Below, one piece after another: positions 46,042 to 58,113 of a stretch of DNA of 64,000 bases. The notes beneath the pieces were generated by a model. It did no database searches and had not been told where the DNA came from. It was given only the letters and a program-made list of their open reading frames with translations. The first letter of the stretch is position 1. Each line of letters starts with the position of its first letter. Both the position numbers and the translations under genes were made by a program. Location: the NCBI GenBank assembly GCA_009733575.1, contig ML769478.1:1-64000 (forward strand), given 5' to 3'. Source of the stretch: Gymnopus androsaceus JB14. Its lineage: Eukaryota > Basidiomycota > Agaricomycetes > Agaricales > Omphalotaceae.

Positions 46042-47360
46042 TCAAACCACGGATTGCGCGCAGCAACTAAAAATTGAGATTGTACACTTGTACCAAAGCA
46101 TGAAGAAGAGCGGAGACCGAAGGCTAGAGAGGATATCAGAGTCACTCAATAGTCCGGTTTGCAGAGAGACGTACCTGTGACAGTCAATATCAGTCATCAA
46201 ATGACGATGGGGAACGTATCTGAGAGCGTTGCGAAATCCTTGAACAACGATCTGGCGCAGCTGCTTAGCTTTCGCACCCTGAATACTTTCTGCCTCCGAC
46301 AATGACGACGACGAAGAAGCAACCACAGAAAGAGGCACTTTAATCCGTGGACGAATGTCGAAGGTCTATGACCTCCGATGAAGAAGAAGCGACACGGGCT
46401 CCTCAACGGAAGGAGTCTCCTCTAGAGTGGGACCGATGCTGAATGGGAAGCAGAGGTCAATGCATCATCTGCAGCTTCAACTACAGTGTCGGCAGTAGAG
46501 CAGTCCGTCGGGACCATTTTACCGTCAGGTGCTGTAGAAGTGGTCGGAACGGTGGACGACGTCGAGGAAGGAAGAATAGCCTTCTTCATGGGACGACGTC
46601 TACGAGGAACAGCGGTATGGGTTTCTTTAGTGCGAGCGGCCCAGTCATCATCGTGAAGGTCCTTGTTGCATTTGGTACTACACGATTCGGTGTACCCGTG
46701 AATATCGTCCAAATGCTGAATAATGTCGCCTGCCTGGGGGAGAACTATATTCGTCAGGTACGTATCTGATGAAAAACGACACAATAATTACGATTTTCCT
46801 AAGTGAAATCGTTCTTGTACTTGATCGCGGAGATGGTCCTGCTGCTGGCGTTCCAGTGAGAACCAAGGGGGGTCATTGGAAGGAACAGATGATGACATCG
46901 TCCTGGACGAGTTCCAATAACTGTCTTAACTGGCGGTCCACCCTGTTCTTCAAGATTCCGGGATCGATTGTCAAGGTACATTTATCAGCGTTCAAAGAAG
47001 AGGCAAGGAACACATGATAATGGCGTGTCGGGAGCAGCAGCGTCACGTCGAAATGACGATCCACGTTCACTAGCTTTCCGTTTGGTCAAATTCACCGACG
47101 ACCGAAATTGGATTTACCTAAAGGACACAGATAAAATCATTAGTATAAATAGTGTACTTTGTTGAACTATGATAATGGGCGGCGCGTACCTCTGACATAG
47201 GAAGATGCGGTAGAGGTAGAGGGTGCCTGCGGGGACGGGGAGAGCAGGAGAAGAATGCACGGAAAGGAAGCTTGAACACGAGCATTTCTTCTAGTCCCGC
47301 AAGTCCACCTCCTTCAAGCCTTCTATGGGCGTCATCGTAAGCACGAATGTAGATCATTCA
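46042..47360 (-). CDS. Hypothetical Ser/Thr-rich protein with a Cys/His patch (partial reconstruction)
   Basis: The best exon, 46422-46784, reads LPQAGDIIQHLDDIHGYTES, then CSTKCNKDLHDDDWAARTKE, THTAVPRRRRPMKKAILP and a Ser/Thr-rich tail. Downstream on the same strand, 46180-46340 reads VPLSVVASSSSSLSEAESIQ followed by GAKAKQLRQIVV. Upstream open pieces at 46.8-47.36 kb are in other frames and could be further exons (for example GRCHHLFLPMTPLGSHWNAS). The decayed counterpart at 25.2-25.65 kb carries stops. No family was recognised; the basic patch and Cys/His spacing could hint at nucleic-acid binding, which is inference only. Confidence 0.35.
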
Positions 47361-47908
47361 GACCCTCAGCATCGATGGAAAGTGCTGGAAGAATTTCCGA
47401 GGTAGTCCATGTTACGTTCCTCTGACCTCTTTTTCCACAAGCGTTATCGCGTTGGCGCCCCCGCCAGCATCATAGTCGTGATTGTAGTCTGCCAATGAGC
47501 ACCAACTGGAAGGTTTCAGCGAAACACATTTTGCCCATCCCACTGACTAATACACCTCCAGGTTCCGATGAACGAAATGCGAAGCAACCAGATTAACGCA
47601 TACCCAGTAAATAGGCCAACGCAAGCAGTCGACGAAAATTGTGGTGGGGGTGTCTGGAGAACGAAGGGGAGTAGCGGGATGAGCAGGTGAAGAAACCGGA
47701 GGATTTGGCTGTAGATGATGATGTCGTCCCGTTCGTGTCATACTAGGCTGGAGCTATGAACTCGAACATGGACAACGACGGCGAGAATGAAACCGCACGC
47801 ATGCTAGTACAGGAATCACGATGCGTGAGCAGCAGAAAAATTCAATGGTGATACACCCGTAGGCTCCACTATAAAAGATCCAGTCGATTTTAGGTCACAG
47901 AGTATAGC

Positions 47909-48121
47909 ATGGTCGAGGTCGCCACGATAGGCTACGAAGAACGGTATCATCATCTTGAACGGACGGAGGATTACGAACGATTGTACAAGCCGAGCGATCG
48001 GTTTCACCGAAATACGATGAGCGCGTTAGCGACGTTGGCGTTGGCGAGTGGGATGGCCTTGGCCCGTATGCACTCGACCCCATCTTTAATTCTTTTAATT
48101 CTGAGTCGAGGGCATGGATAG
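47909..48121 (+). CDS. Short hypothetical open frame
   Basis: MVEVATIGYEERYHHLERTE and following residues look protein-like, with a later alanine-rich helix SALATLALASGMALAR. However, the minus strand is also open across the same bases, so the strand is not settled. No domain was recognised. Confidence 0.2.
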   Translation: MVEVATIGYEERYHHLERTEDYERLYKPSDRFHRNTMSALATLALASGMALARMHSTPSLILLILSRGHG

Positions 48122-50095
48122 ATGGGCTACCATTAGAAATGCACTGGGATCTGGAACATGTCGATGAAAGTAGAGAGGCGAGAACGGGAAAACTCTGATA
48201 GAATAGTATAATGAATTGCAACAAAACTTGTGAAGGAAAAACAGTGAGTAGAGGCGTAGCGGGTAAAAAAGCACTCGAACCCGTAAACTTGAGTACAACT
48301 CGCTATGGGTGGTCAAGTTCATTATTCCTGGCACGACGTGACGACTCGGACGGGAACTGCCGAAAGGCTAACAAGTGCCTGCCGAGCGACGGGCGTCCCT
48401 TGAGTTGACTTTTTTCTTTTGAATCTCATGCATCTCTTCGTCGAACCTTTGACTTCCTGAAGACGCTCTCTATTCATTGTTGCACGGATCTGGAGCGCAT
48501 CCTCGATGAATCTACCTCCTCTCAGCTCCCTTGGCGGTAATACAAATCGTGTTTGCTACCCGAGTCCGAGAATTTGAGGGCTTTCAACATTGTTGTTCAA
48601 ACGTTCATCTCTTCAAGCTCTAACTCCACCATTTGATTTACCCATGAAAACTCCAGAGATGAGCCAGCTTTTTCTGGTTCATATCACCAATGCTGCCAAA
48701 TTCGCAGCAGGTGAAATACTCTCATGTGCAGTTTCAGAAACCTCCCGAGCTACAATTGCAATGAATATCATCGTCTTCTCCCGAAACACCTTTCCAATAG
48801 CGACATCGATTCTACCGCTTCAACACATACACCTCGTTGATATGGACTTTCCCCATAATAGAGTTCCATCAGCAACTTTCCCCACTCGATAGAGTCAAGG
48901 ACTTGAGAGAGCTTCCGCTATCGGGGTTTCCGTCGTCCGACGAGATCTTCCGTCCATACGTCCATACTCCCTTCAGATTCTCATTATTCGCATGGTAGCG
49001 CCTTCGATTTGTTTTCTTACAATGCCGTTTTGCCTTGCCTTGTTATTTTGGCCCATCATGCCGTTTTGCCGTTTTGCCTTTGTTTGTTATACTCAGCGCC
49101 CAACATTGCGACATCCTTGTTAAGGATGTATGCAGATGGTTGGCTCAAAGCTGACAGCTCCTGTTGGAATTGCATCTGGCGTTACACCTGCAAGTGGTAT
49201 TGATGCAAATTAGAAGCACACTTGGTCTTTTTAAAGAAGGCTTTACTAATGATAACTGTTAACACTTATATTTTCCTTTGTAGTTTGTACACTCTTAAAT
49301 ATGTCAATCGGCAAAAGTAGGAACCACGGTAAGTATATGACAGATGTTGGAGTATGGACACACTTGTTTTAGACAAATTCGGCCATCCTACTTTGGGAAA
49401 TGCGAAGTGCATGACAGAGCTGAAAGCTTGATGTATGTGCTCTAGACATTGAACTTGGCTATCCTACTTAGACTGATTTCTTGCCCATATTATATTCAAC
49501 TTACAGACTAGAAGATGCCCTGGATCAGCCTAGACAATGCTCAGTGAAGAACTAGTGTTGAGTTCCATAACCACTTCTCCTGTTAAATGTTGGCTGGAAT
49601 GATTGCAAGTTGCGGTTGTCCGACAACTTCTTAAAACTTTTGACAGGTACTTTTCAGTTCTACAGCGCACAAAGCTAAACTTTGTGACTCGGAGCTGATG
49701 ACTTGATCCTTAAACTGCGGGTTGATAGCGTGGCTTTAGAGTCTAGACCAAACTTGGCTGAACTTGGTTCAGCTCGTGTATCTCTCGAAAATTGCCTTGG
49801 TTTACGTTCACACCACAGGATTGTCAGCCAGACCTGACTGAATACCTGCTAAATACTCATTCAGTGCTACCGAGACCGCTGAACAGTCAGTCATTAATAT
49901 ACGGCAAACAATGTTTGCGTGTCAGAATCACATCACAGAATACTGATTGCGACTGATTATAGAATCTTCCAAGGTGACGAAAATTCAGATCGGGGACTTC
50001 ACTCTCACGGAGGAGGGGCTTTCTTCTATTCACATATAGATACATATGCGAAAAGCTTTCAAAAAACCTCTCCACTGTAATCTTCAAGCACCAAC
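48122..50095. other. Intergenic region
   Basis: About 2 kb without a supported gene. A pyrimidine-rich stretch with repeated ttgcc/ccgttttgcc units stands at about 49020-49090. The right end is the promoter of the flavin monooxygenase. Confidence 0.5.
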
Positions 50096-52442
50096 ATGAC
50101 GGAGGACCTCAAAAATGACACTCGGATTGCAATTATCGGTGCTGGGTGCGTACCAACCTTGATTTCTTTTTCATTCACCGCACTCATACTATGTCTCCAG
50201 AGTTGGTGGCATTACAATGGGTATTGCTTTGAGGCGACAGATGCCAGGCTTTGAGAATTTTGTTGTATGCATACCTTTTCTCCTGCTTCTTCCTTTTTTT
50301 CAATCTTTACCAGATTTATGAAAAATCTGATGATGTTGGAGGTAGGTTTAATTCTTGGATTTTGTTGTATTATCCATTTAAAAGTGACTTTCATCCTAAA
50401 GGGACATGGAAGGTATGTCTAGTAGCTATATATCTTGTCATGCAATCTCAGTTCTTTGTTTCTAGCACAATGTGTACCCGGTTCGATTCTTTTCAACAAA
50501 TACTTCCATAGTATAAAGTGACTCACTGCAACTGGCAGGGATGTTCCTCGGACCTTGCCATCCACTTCTATTCACTCTCAACTGATCCCAAGTCCGACTG
50601 GGATCACTCGCACGAATATCAACCACAAATCCAGTCATATTGGGCTGACCTTGTGAAGAAGTACAACTTACGCCCTCATATTTCTTTCCAAACAGCGGTC
50701 GTGTCTGCTGAATGGAACCGAAAAGCCAATGTCTGGCGTATCATCACAGAAGATGTAGCCACCGGGATAAAGCAAGAGTCCACTGCGAAGATTCTTATTT
50801 CTGCTCAGGGACTTCTAGACGTTCCTAATTACCCCAATGTACCTGGTCTTGATACTTTCAAAGGTATCAAATTCCATTCAGCTAAGTATGATAATTCCGT
50901 TTCCCTCCGTGGGAAGCGGGTAGGAATAATTGGTAATGGGGCATCCGCGTAAGTACTCCTTTGTTTGGCTTTTATGCTGAATCTAAATTTATGCTATAGA
51001 ACCCAAATGATTCCAGTTATATCTGCGGATCCCTCTGTCAAACTTGTACAATTCGCTCGAACTCCGAATTGGTTTTTGCCATTGGTTCGCTCGTCCTGTG
51101 GTCAGGATAAATGACAAGGTGCTAATATTATCTTTTATTAGGCCCGTGCCAAGTATAGTACTCTGATGAAGTGGATGTTTGCTCATGTGCCTTTCGTCAT
51201 GAAAACTAGGCGATTTATGGGCTTCCTGGAGGTGTGTATTATCCTGACTTCATTTTCATCACTAAACTTTCTTCCAGGGAGAAATGTTGTACTTCTCGAT
51301 TTTCGGGACTCGTTTTTTGCACCCTACAATTGAAAAGGTCTACATCCTGCACTTTGTAGCTTATCTCAATATTTACCACACTTTACAGATCTTTAAAGGA
51401 TATGTCCGACGTACTGCTCCAGAGAAATACCAAGACAAGTTAATACCCTCTTATCGTTCAGTGAAATTCTCCTCTATTTGTATTGACATAAACTGACATA
51501 ACTGTCTTAGAGCTGGGATGTCGCCGACTGCTTTTTGACAACGGTTACTTGGCATCTTTACATCGTCCTAATGTAACAATGGATTGGAGCGGCATCGACT
51601 CATTTGTTGAAGACGGTATCATGACCAAAACAGGTAGAAAAACCACGTCCATTTTTTGAAGCCAGCTGATTTTCCGTAGGAGAGAAAGTCAATCTAGATG
51701 TTATCATAATCTCAACTGGATTCATAACCGTGAGATCTTCCTAAATTTCATGGCACTCGTAGTAATTTCCTTTGCTCAGGATGACTTTCCGTTCTTTGTA
51801 AAGGGACTGGAAACCACCATTAAAAATTATTATGACTTAGCCGGTGGACCTAAGGCCTACAAGGGGACTAGTATTCCGGGCTTTCCAAATTTCTACTTAA
51901 TTTTAGGTCTGTGCTTCAGCCTAAATTAGACCTATATGTCTGAAAGTAAAAATACAGGCCCTAATAGTGGAACGGGGCACACATCTTTCATATACATGGA
52001 GGAGATCCAGGTGAACTCGGTCGGTCTACTTCGAAGCAAATTTTAGCTGACCTACTTTGCAGATTGACTACATTCTCAAGATGATAGGGCCTATTCTCTC
52101 CAAGCAAGTTTCGGCGTTTAATGTAAAGCATACGGCAACAGATCAATACAATGACTGGGTCCATGCGCGTCTTGGAAAAGTGTTTTTCTGGGCTGTTCAT
52201 CTTGGTATAGACGAGGTGGAGATGGAAAGATTTCCAATATCTTCCCTGGCGCTGGCACTCTCTTCTATCTATGGCTGCGTCGCGTGACATGGTCTGATTA
52301 TGAGGCCATTGGAGGCCGCGGGCAGGTCGAATGGGTGAAAACGTTGAGGAAGCAAGATTGGGCTCAGCGATTCAACTTTGTTCTGCTTCCCCTGGTTCTA
52401 CTAGCGGCAGCTTTTTTCACCTGGAACCAATCGGAGTTTTGA
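50096..52442 (+). CDS. Flavin-dependent monooxygenase, Baeyer-Villiger/FMO type (frame break near the 3' end)
   Basis: About fourteen introns. The start MTEDLKNDTRIAIIGAG with VGGITMGIAL is the FAD site, followed by YEKSDDVGGTWKHNVYPGCS. A GIIGNGASATQMIP second Rossmann motif binds NADPH, and FKGIKFHSAKYD matches the FxGxxxHxxx(W/Y) fingerprint with Tyr instead of the Trp of classical Baeyer-Villiger enzymes. Later segments are LHRPNVTMDWSGIDSFVEDG and IIISTGFIT. The enzyme should insert one oxygen atom into a ketone or heteroatom substrate. At 52176-52179 (aaaa) the frame shifts: upstream reads YNDWVHARLGK, downstream SVFLGCSSWYRRGGDG, then GAGTLFYLWLRRVTWSDYE and a hydrophobic C-terminal helix to the TGA at 52440-52442. 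Read literally, translation would end at 52287. The gene is tandem with the A-T-R gene downstream, 0.75 kb away. Confidence 0.88.
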
Positions 52443-53194
52443 ACAAGCTTCAAATATCATGGTCAGAGCATTATCAATCAATGTTGGCTCTACTAACTTT
52501 TCATAGGATGCGTATCTGGGTCAGGATTTGAAATACAAGGACTTATACACGAAAGACATCCTTAAAAAAACTTTTATCTATTCAAGCCCGAAAGAAATAC
52601 TTATTTGATCTTTTATAAGGGAGAAAGGTCACAAATCGTTTATTCTCTAAAGTGACAGCCATTTAGACCGCGTTTCTCCGAACACTGCTTCAGATATGGG
52701 CGCGACGCAGAGAGATGGTGAACCAAATCCGTCCTGCTTGGCCTAGCATAAGGCCATTTGGCATCGTTTCCGAGGGAATGGACGCTAATGGACGGTTCAC
52801 AAACTTATGTAACTTCTCCGCTGTATGCGGACCAGCATGATTCATGATTTCATCGGAAGACAATGATCAGATCTCTTAGAAGCTGCAGCAATTTTATTGC
52901 GAAATTGATTGACTGGCCTGATTGGCTTGCTTAACCTAAAAAGGCAGGTCAATTCGGGCTTTGGCTCGACAATCTCGGATTGGTTCTCATCAAGCCGCAA
53001 TTTATCCCACATTGCGGGACAACCTAGTTTCCAGGCTCAATATTTTTAGTACAGAATATATAATCTTATATATATCAAAATCATTGGGCAACTCAACTCG
53101 GCAGTTAGGTCAATCCGGTCCATTAATACACTGCTTTTTACGATGAATATATATATAATCACGCAGCGTAACAAAATCTCAGACCACCCTCGAA
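52443..53194. other. Intergenic region between the monooxygenase and A-T-R copy 2
   Basis: About 750 bp without a gene. Near the right end a TATATATATAATC run (53148-53159) is a likely TATA element about 40 bp upstream of the next ATG. Confidence 0.55.
53148..53159 (+). promoter_or_regulatory. TATA-like element of A-T-R copy 2
   Basis: An alternating tatatatata run lies 36-47 bp upstream of the ATG at 53195, the only such element in the gap. Confidence 0.5.
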
Positions 53195-56100
53195 ATGCTC
53201 ATTGCGTCGCCTCCAAATACTCAAGCTTTGTCCAGTAAAACTTTTCATCCGCCTCCTTTGGATGGTTCTTTAACATTGCCACAAATATACGACTGGCATG
53301 CTAGGAATACACCCAATCACCGCCTCTTTGTATTCGCGAACGATGACAGAACTTTGAGGAACATCTACTGGCCAGAGGCTGTCAATGCAATATGGACTGG
53401 TGCGATGCTGATACGGGGTCATTTATCACAGAAATCTCTCAATAAAACACCAATTGTTGCAATTGTCTCTATGTCAGGTATGGTCTTGTAATCTTCGGCA
53501 AATTGAACATTAAAAACTTTCTTTCTACTAACAGATACAATCACTTATTTCACCATGATTATGAGTGTAATACGCGCCAATTTCATCGTTTTTCCAATCT
53601 CTCCGCGTAACTCTGCGCAGGCTGTAGCTCATTTGATCAGCAAGGTCAGCGTTGACCATGTACTTGTGGGCCACGACCCATCCATGCATGCTCTTGTCAA
53701 GGATGCACTTGAAATTGTCAAAATGTCTTCACCTTTGACTTCTGAAGTTCCTTCCGTATCACCTATACCAATCTTCGAGGACCTCTTCCTGCTAAAGTCG
53801 TCTCCTAATGTGGAGGATCTTCCAATCAAACGTCGAAATCCAGATGATATTATTATGTACCTGCACTCCTCCGGTATGTTTTGCAAACAATATGCCAGTC
53901 ATAGAACATGCGTATGAAAGAGTTCCTGTAGGATCAACTGCATATCCCAAACCAATTGCATGGACCAATCATCGATTGGCACAGCTTTCATTGATTCCAT
54001 GGTTTGGTGAACAGGATCTATGCAATAAAGTACTGTCACTACATGTAATGCCAATGTATCATGGCATGGGTATTCTTCAGCTTTGTTGGACTGTAAGTAA
54101 TTTAAAAACCAATTACTTTGTGTCTGCTCATTATGTTTAGGCATCTTCAGGTCTGGTGCTTGCAGCATTTCAGCCTAAGTCTCCTGCAATTCTTCCTACA
54201 CCACAAACTTTGTTTGAAGCTGCAATGTCTACCAATAGTGACATTGTTTTTTGTGTGCCATTCTTCATTGAGGTAAAATACAAGAAAATTTTCCTAAATT
54301 ATTCCTCGATACTGATTGCTTTATTGAGACAGGCATGGTCAAGGATTCCAGCATATATAAATTGGCTGTCCACACGAGTGGGAGTGGTAAGCTGCAGTTG
54401 TGAATTACTTCTAATGAATCATTTTTACTAAGAGGCCAATTTTTATGTTGTCTTTGTTAGCTTTATGGGGGTGGACCATTAAACAAGGAAGCTGGTGATT
54501 TCCTTACTTCGAAAGGGGTCTCAATCTTTGTGTTATATGGCTCGTGAGTGTTACAAATGGATTGACTAATAGCAACGACTTAGGCTAGAGTTATCTTTGC
54601 AAGGACTGAGGGAGGTATCATGAGTCCAATCCTTCCAGGTAGGTTCTCTAATGGGTCACGGTTGGAAGTTGGAAATAATGAGAATTACTCTAGCAAGGGT
54701 CAAATATGATTGGGAATACTTCCGCTTTCCAGAACTTGTTACTCCACACATGGTACCCTATGGTGATGACACATTTGAGTTTGTTATGGTGGTGAGTAAG
54801 ATAATGACTTATCCACGTGCCACAGACATATAATGTGCAATGAATGCAGTCCAATGAATTTTGCCGACCTAGTGTTCTCAATACTCAAATTAATGGGATA
54901 GATGCTTATGCAACTTCTGACCTCCTTCTTGCCCATCCCACAAAGTCAGGTTACTGGCGGGTGTTTGGGAGGACTGATGATCAAATAATTCATAGCACTG
55001 GGGAGAAGGTAATTACTTGCACAACATTATCCTATGAATGTCTCCTTACACTTTAACACCTTCTACTGCCTTAGACAAATCCAGGCCCACTTGGTATGTT
55101 ACAGATTAAGTAGTGGAGAAGAGTGTCTAATAGGCCTTGCTATAAGAAAACATGCTAAATCAAGATCCACATGTGGAAGCTGCAGTTATGTTTGGGCAAG
55201 GACGGTTCCAAGCCGGGGTGATTGTTGAGCCCAAATCCCCATTCCAGTTTGACCCCAGCAGTGAAGATGAACTTAGCCAATTCCGGAACAAGATCTGGTA
55301 GGTCCAACTATTAGTTTAAAATGTTTTCTCCCGGTGAATCTCAATCTCTAGGCCTAGCGTGGAGCAAATGAATAGCTTCGCACCACAGCACTCCCGTATT
55401 TTTAAGGAGGTATGTTACATTTCACCTGAATATCTTTCATTGAAATTTTTTTTGGTTTAGATGATTGTTGTTGCAAGGCCATCAAAGCCCTTCACATACA
55501 CTGCAAAAAATACCGCTCGGTTTGTTTAGATTTCTCCTCCTGACATTAGTTGCTGATAATATATCCAGCCGTCAAGCCATACTCAATCATTATCAACAGG
55601 AAATTGAAACAACATATCAGGCTGTAGAAGAGACCACTCAGTCTAACATCCCTGCTCCTTCGGAATGGAGCTCAATGACAACTAAAGATTTTGTGCACGC
55701 AGTTGTAGCACAGGTTTTATCACCACATAAAGTGCAAGACTTTGATGATATCTTTCAACATGGATGTGATAGGTACTCTATTTGATTTTTGAGGAAATGA
55801 ATCTTCTATAACATTCGTTCAGTCTGCAGGCAACATGGATTCGAAACTCACTGCAACGTGCTCTCAGAGATGCTGCAAAAATTGACACAAGACAGTCCAC
55901 CAGCAACTTCGTCTATGACTATCCATCTGTTGATGCACTATCCGAATATTGCTCCTCGATTATAGCAGGAGAAGTGTATTCTTCAGACTCAAAAGCCCAG
56001 AAGCTGAAGTTAATGCACCATATGGTGGTTAAGTACTCTCAAGATATTCTTGCTCCTTCAAAGACAACACAGAAAACACCTTATGAGAAGGTAGTGCTTT

Positions 56101-57512
56101 TAACTGGAAGCACAGGCGCTTTAGGCTCCCATATACTTGGAGAGTTGCTAAAATCTGATGGGATAAAGAAGATCTATGCCCTTAATCGCAAAAGCGTTGA
56201 TGATCTTCATACTCGCCAGGCAGCTGCTTTCATTGAACGAGGGATGGATGGTCAATTGAAAGCCCTCCTGTCGGAGCGCCTTACTATCATCGAAGGTGAC
56301 ACTTCAGTGGATGGGATGGGTGTCGATAAACAGATGTATGATGAGGTATGAAGAATTATTGCTCATAGGATTTTGGTTGATCATATATTGCTCTAGATGG
56401 CTGACTCAGTGACACATGTTATTCACAATGGTGAGATCTCTGCCCTGTATGTGGGAATTTAAAATTTATGATGATGTGTTTCAGCATGGCGGGTTGATTT
56501 CAATCTGGGACTTGTTTCATTCGAGTCCCATATCAGAGGTCTACGTAAACTCGTAGATTTTTCCATTGCCTCTCAGGCAATCTTTCTCTTCACAAGTTCA
56601 ATTGGTGTTCTACTGGGTGAGATAGTGTATTGCTGCCAAATGGAAGTTTCTTACCAGGAAATTAGGGGTGTCAGCAGATGCAGAGACTCCTCATGAAGGC
56701 CCTATACCTGCAGATTACGCACTATCAAATGGATATACACAGTCAAAATGGGTCTCAGAGCAAATTCTTGAAGCTGCGCGCAGGGATGCAGGGCTTAATT
56801 ACCTGAACATCCGTGTGGGACAGCTCACAGGTGGAATCAATGGAATGTGGAATGCAAAAGAGTGGGTACCTACCATGATACAGATTTCAAATGTTCTGGG
56901 ATGCCTACCCAGTGACAACAAGGTGAGAGGAGAAAACAGTGTCATATCAGCAAAACCTGGGTAAGCTGTGTATGATGCACAGCGCTTTACAGTGCTGTGC
57001 ACAAGTATTGGATCTACAGCAGCTTGCAGTGTTGCGAACACTGCATAGCTTACCCAGGTTGTGCTGATACTATTCAAAAAAAATGGGTAACATAATAACC
57101 ATATTTTTAGGATGTTTCATGGATTCCTGTCCACCATGCAGCAGCTGCATTCATGGAACTTCTGGATTATGGACCTTCATATGACAAGCAACACATCCAT
57201 CTTATTCATCCTTACCCCGTTCGCTGGTCATCCCTTGTGAATGTATTTTCCACAGAACTTGGAATCAAGGTTGTCCCCTATCAAGATTGGTTGGCTAAGC
57301 TTTTGGAGGAAAGAGAGCTTGCTGGAAATCATTTGGTGCCATTTTTCCGAGGAGTATCAACGGACTCTCCAGAGAATCGGGAAGCTTTTGGAATGGCAAA
57401 TGCAGAAAGAACATGGGTTTCATCCGCGATTCTCAGGGAACATATTGGTATAATTGGAGAAATGGATGTGAAAAGCTGGCTTGGATACTGGAGGAAAATC
57501 GGTGTACTCTGA
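53195..57512 (+). CDS. NRPS-like A-T-R carboxylic acid reductase, copy 2 (about 18 introns)
   Basis: Splicing by GT-AG junctions gives an apparently intact enzyme of about 1030 residues. Adenylation domain: TITYFTMIMSVIRANFIVFP, ISPRNS, LHSSGSTAYPKPIAW, LYGGGPLNKEAG, YGSTEGGIMSP, YATSDLLLAHP and VFGRTDDQIIHSTGEK. The thiolation site is HGCDSLQATWIRNSLQRAL, with its serine codon split by an intron. Reductase: VVLLTGSTGALGSHILGELL, VTHVIHNAWRVDFNLGL, NGYTQSKWVSEQILEAARRD with the YxxxK pair, ending LGYWRKIGVL. It activates a carboxylic acid as adenylate and thioester and reduces it with NADPH. One weak spot is the exon after GEKTNPGPL, where a few residues of the usual linker seem spliced out. 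A hairpin element sits in the last intron (56922-57110). Lower-GC, intron-rich DNA sets it apart from copy 1. With the monooxygenase upstream it may form a small biosynthetic cluster; the substrate is unknown. Confidence 0.92.
56947..57067. mobile_element. MITE-like hairpin inside an intron of A-T-R copy 2
   Basis: tcagcaaaacctgggtaagc at the left pairs with gcttacccaggttgtgctga at the right (one mismatch), followed inside by more pairing (cacagcgctttacagtgctgtg). The dinucleotide TA stands at both outer ends (56945-56946 and 57068-57069), as expected of a Tc1/mariner-type MITE. It enlarges this intron to about 190 nt, while the others are about 45-75 nt. Confidence 0.75.
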
Positions 57513-58113
57513 AATTCTTATACTCTACTACAGTTATATGAGACTAGAGTTTGGGTAATTATCTGACTTATAAAAATCAATGGAAAATCATGAACTTATG
57601 CACTGCTCTAAAAACTACTGCATTTGAAATTAGTTGAGAAAAAACACCTAAAATTCAAGTTTCAAAAATAAAGGATTGGCTGATCTGAATTTTAGAAATC
57701 AGGACATTCCTTGGAAAGGAAAGTGACACGTAAAATAGACTTCTCGTATTACATGGTTTCATTATGATGTACAAAAGTATTTTCTCGTTAAGAGACACAA
57801 AAAACCCGGACTCTAGTGAGTTTGATTGAGTTTGGATTGAGTGGAAAAATTAAATGGATTCAAAAAGCTGCATTATGTGGAACTGTCTGGGGATTGATAA
57901 AAACCATGAGACCAAGATGACCCTTACAAATTTGAAACAAATTAACACTGCGATTTTCCGTAAGTGGTCCAAACCTACGGAGAACTTATGCTAGATTTAT
58001 GTGAAACCAACAAAATATAACATTACCAACTTATCTTTGACCTTCATGCTAAACTTATCATAAAAATTACTTAAAAAAAGGAGATTATTTACATAAGCTT
58101 TTAGCTAACATCA
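57513..58113. other. AT-rich intergenic region
   Basis: Nothing coding seen; many stops in all frames. Confidence 0.55.

Noticed and set aside
46422..46784. Reading the Cys/His patch as a C2H2 zinc finger
   Set aside because: The spacing CSTKCNKDLH...THT does not match a standard C2H2 finger, and the flanking exons are not resolved.
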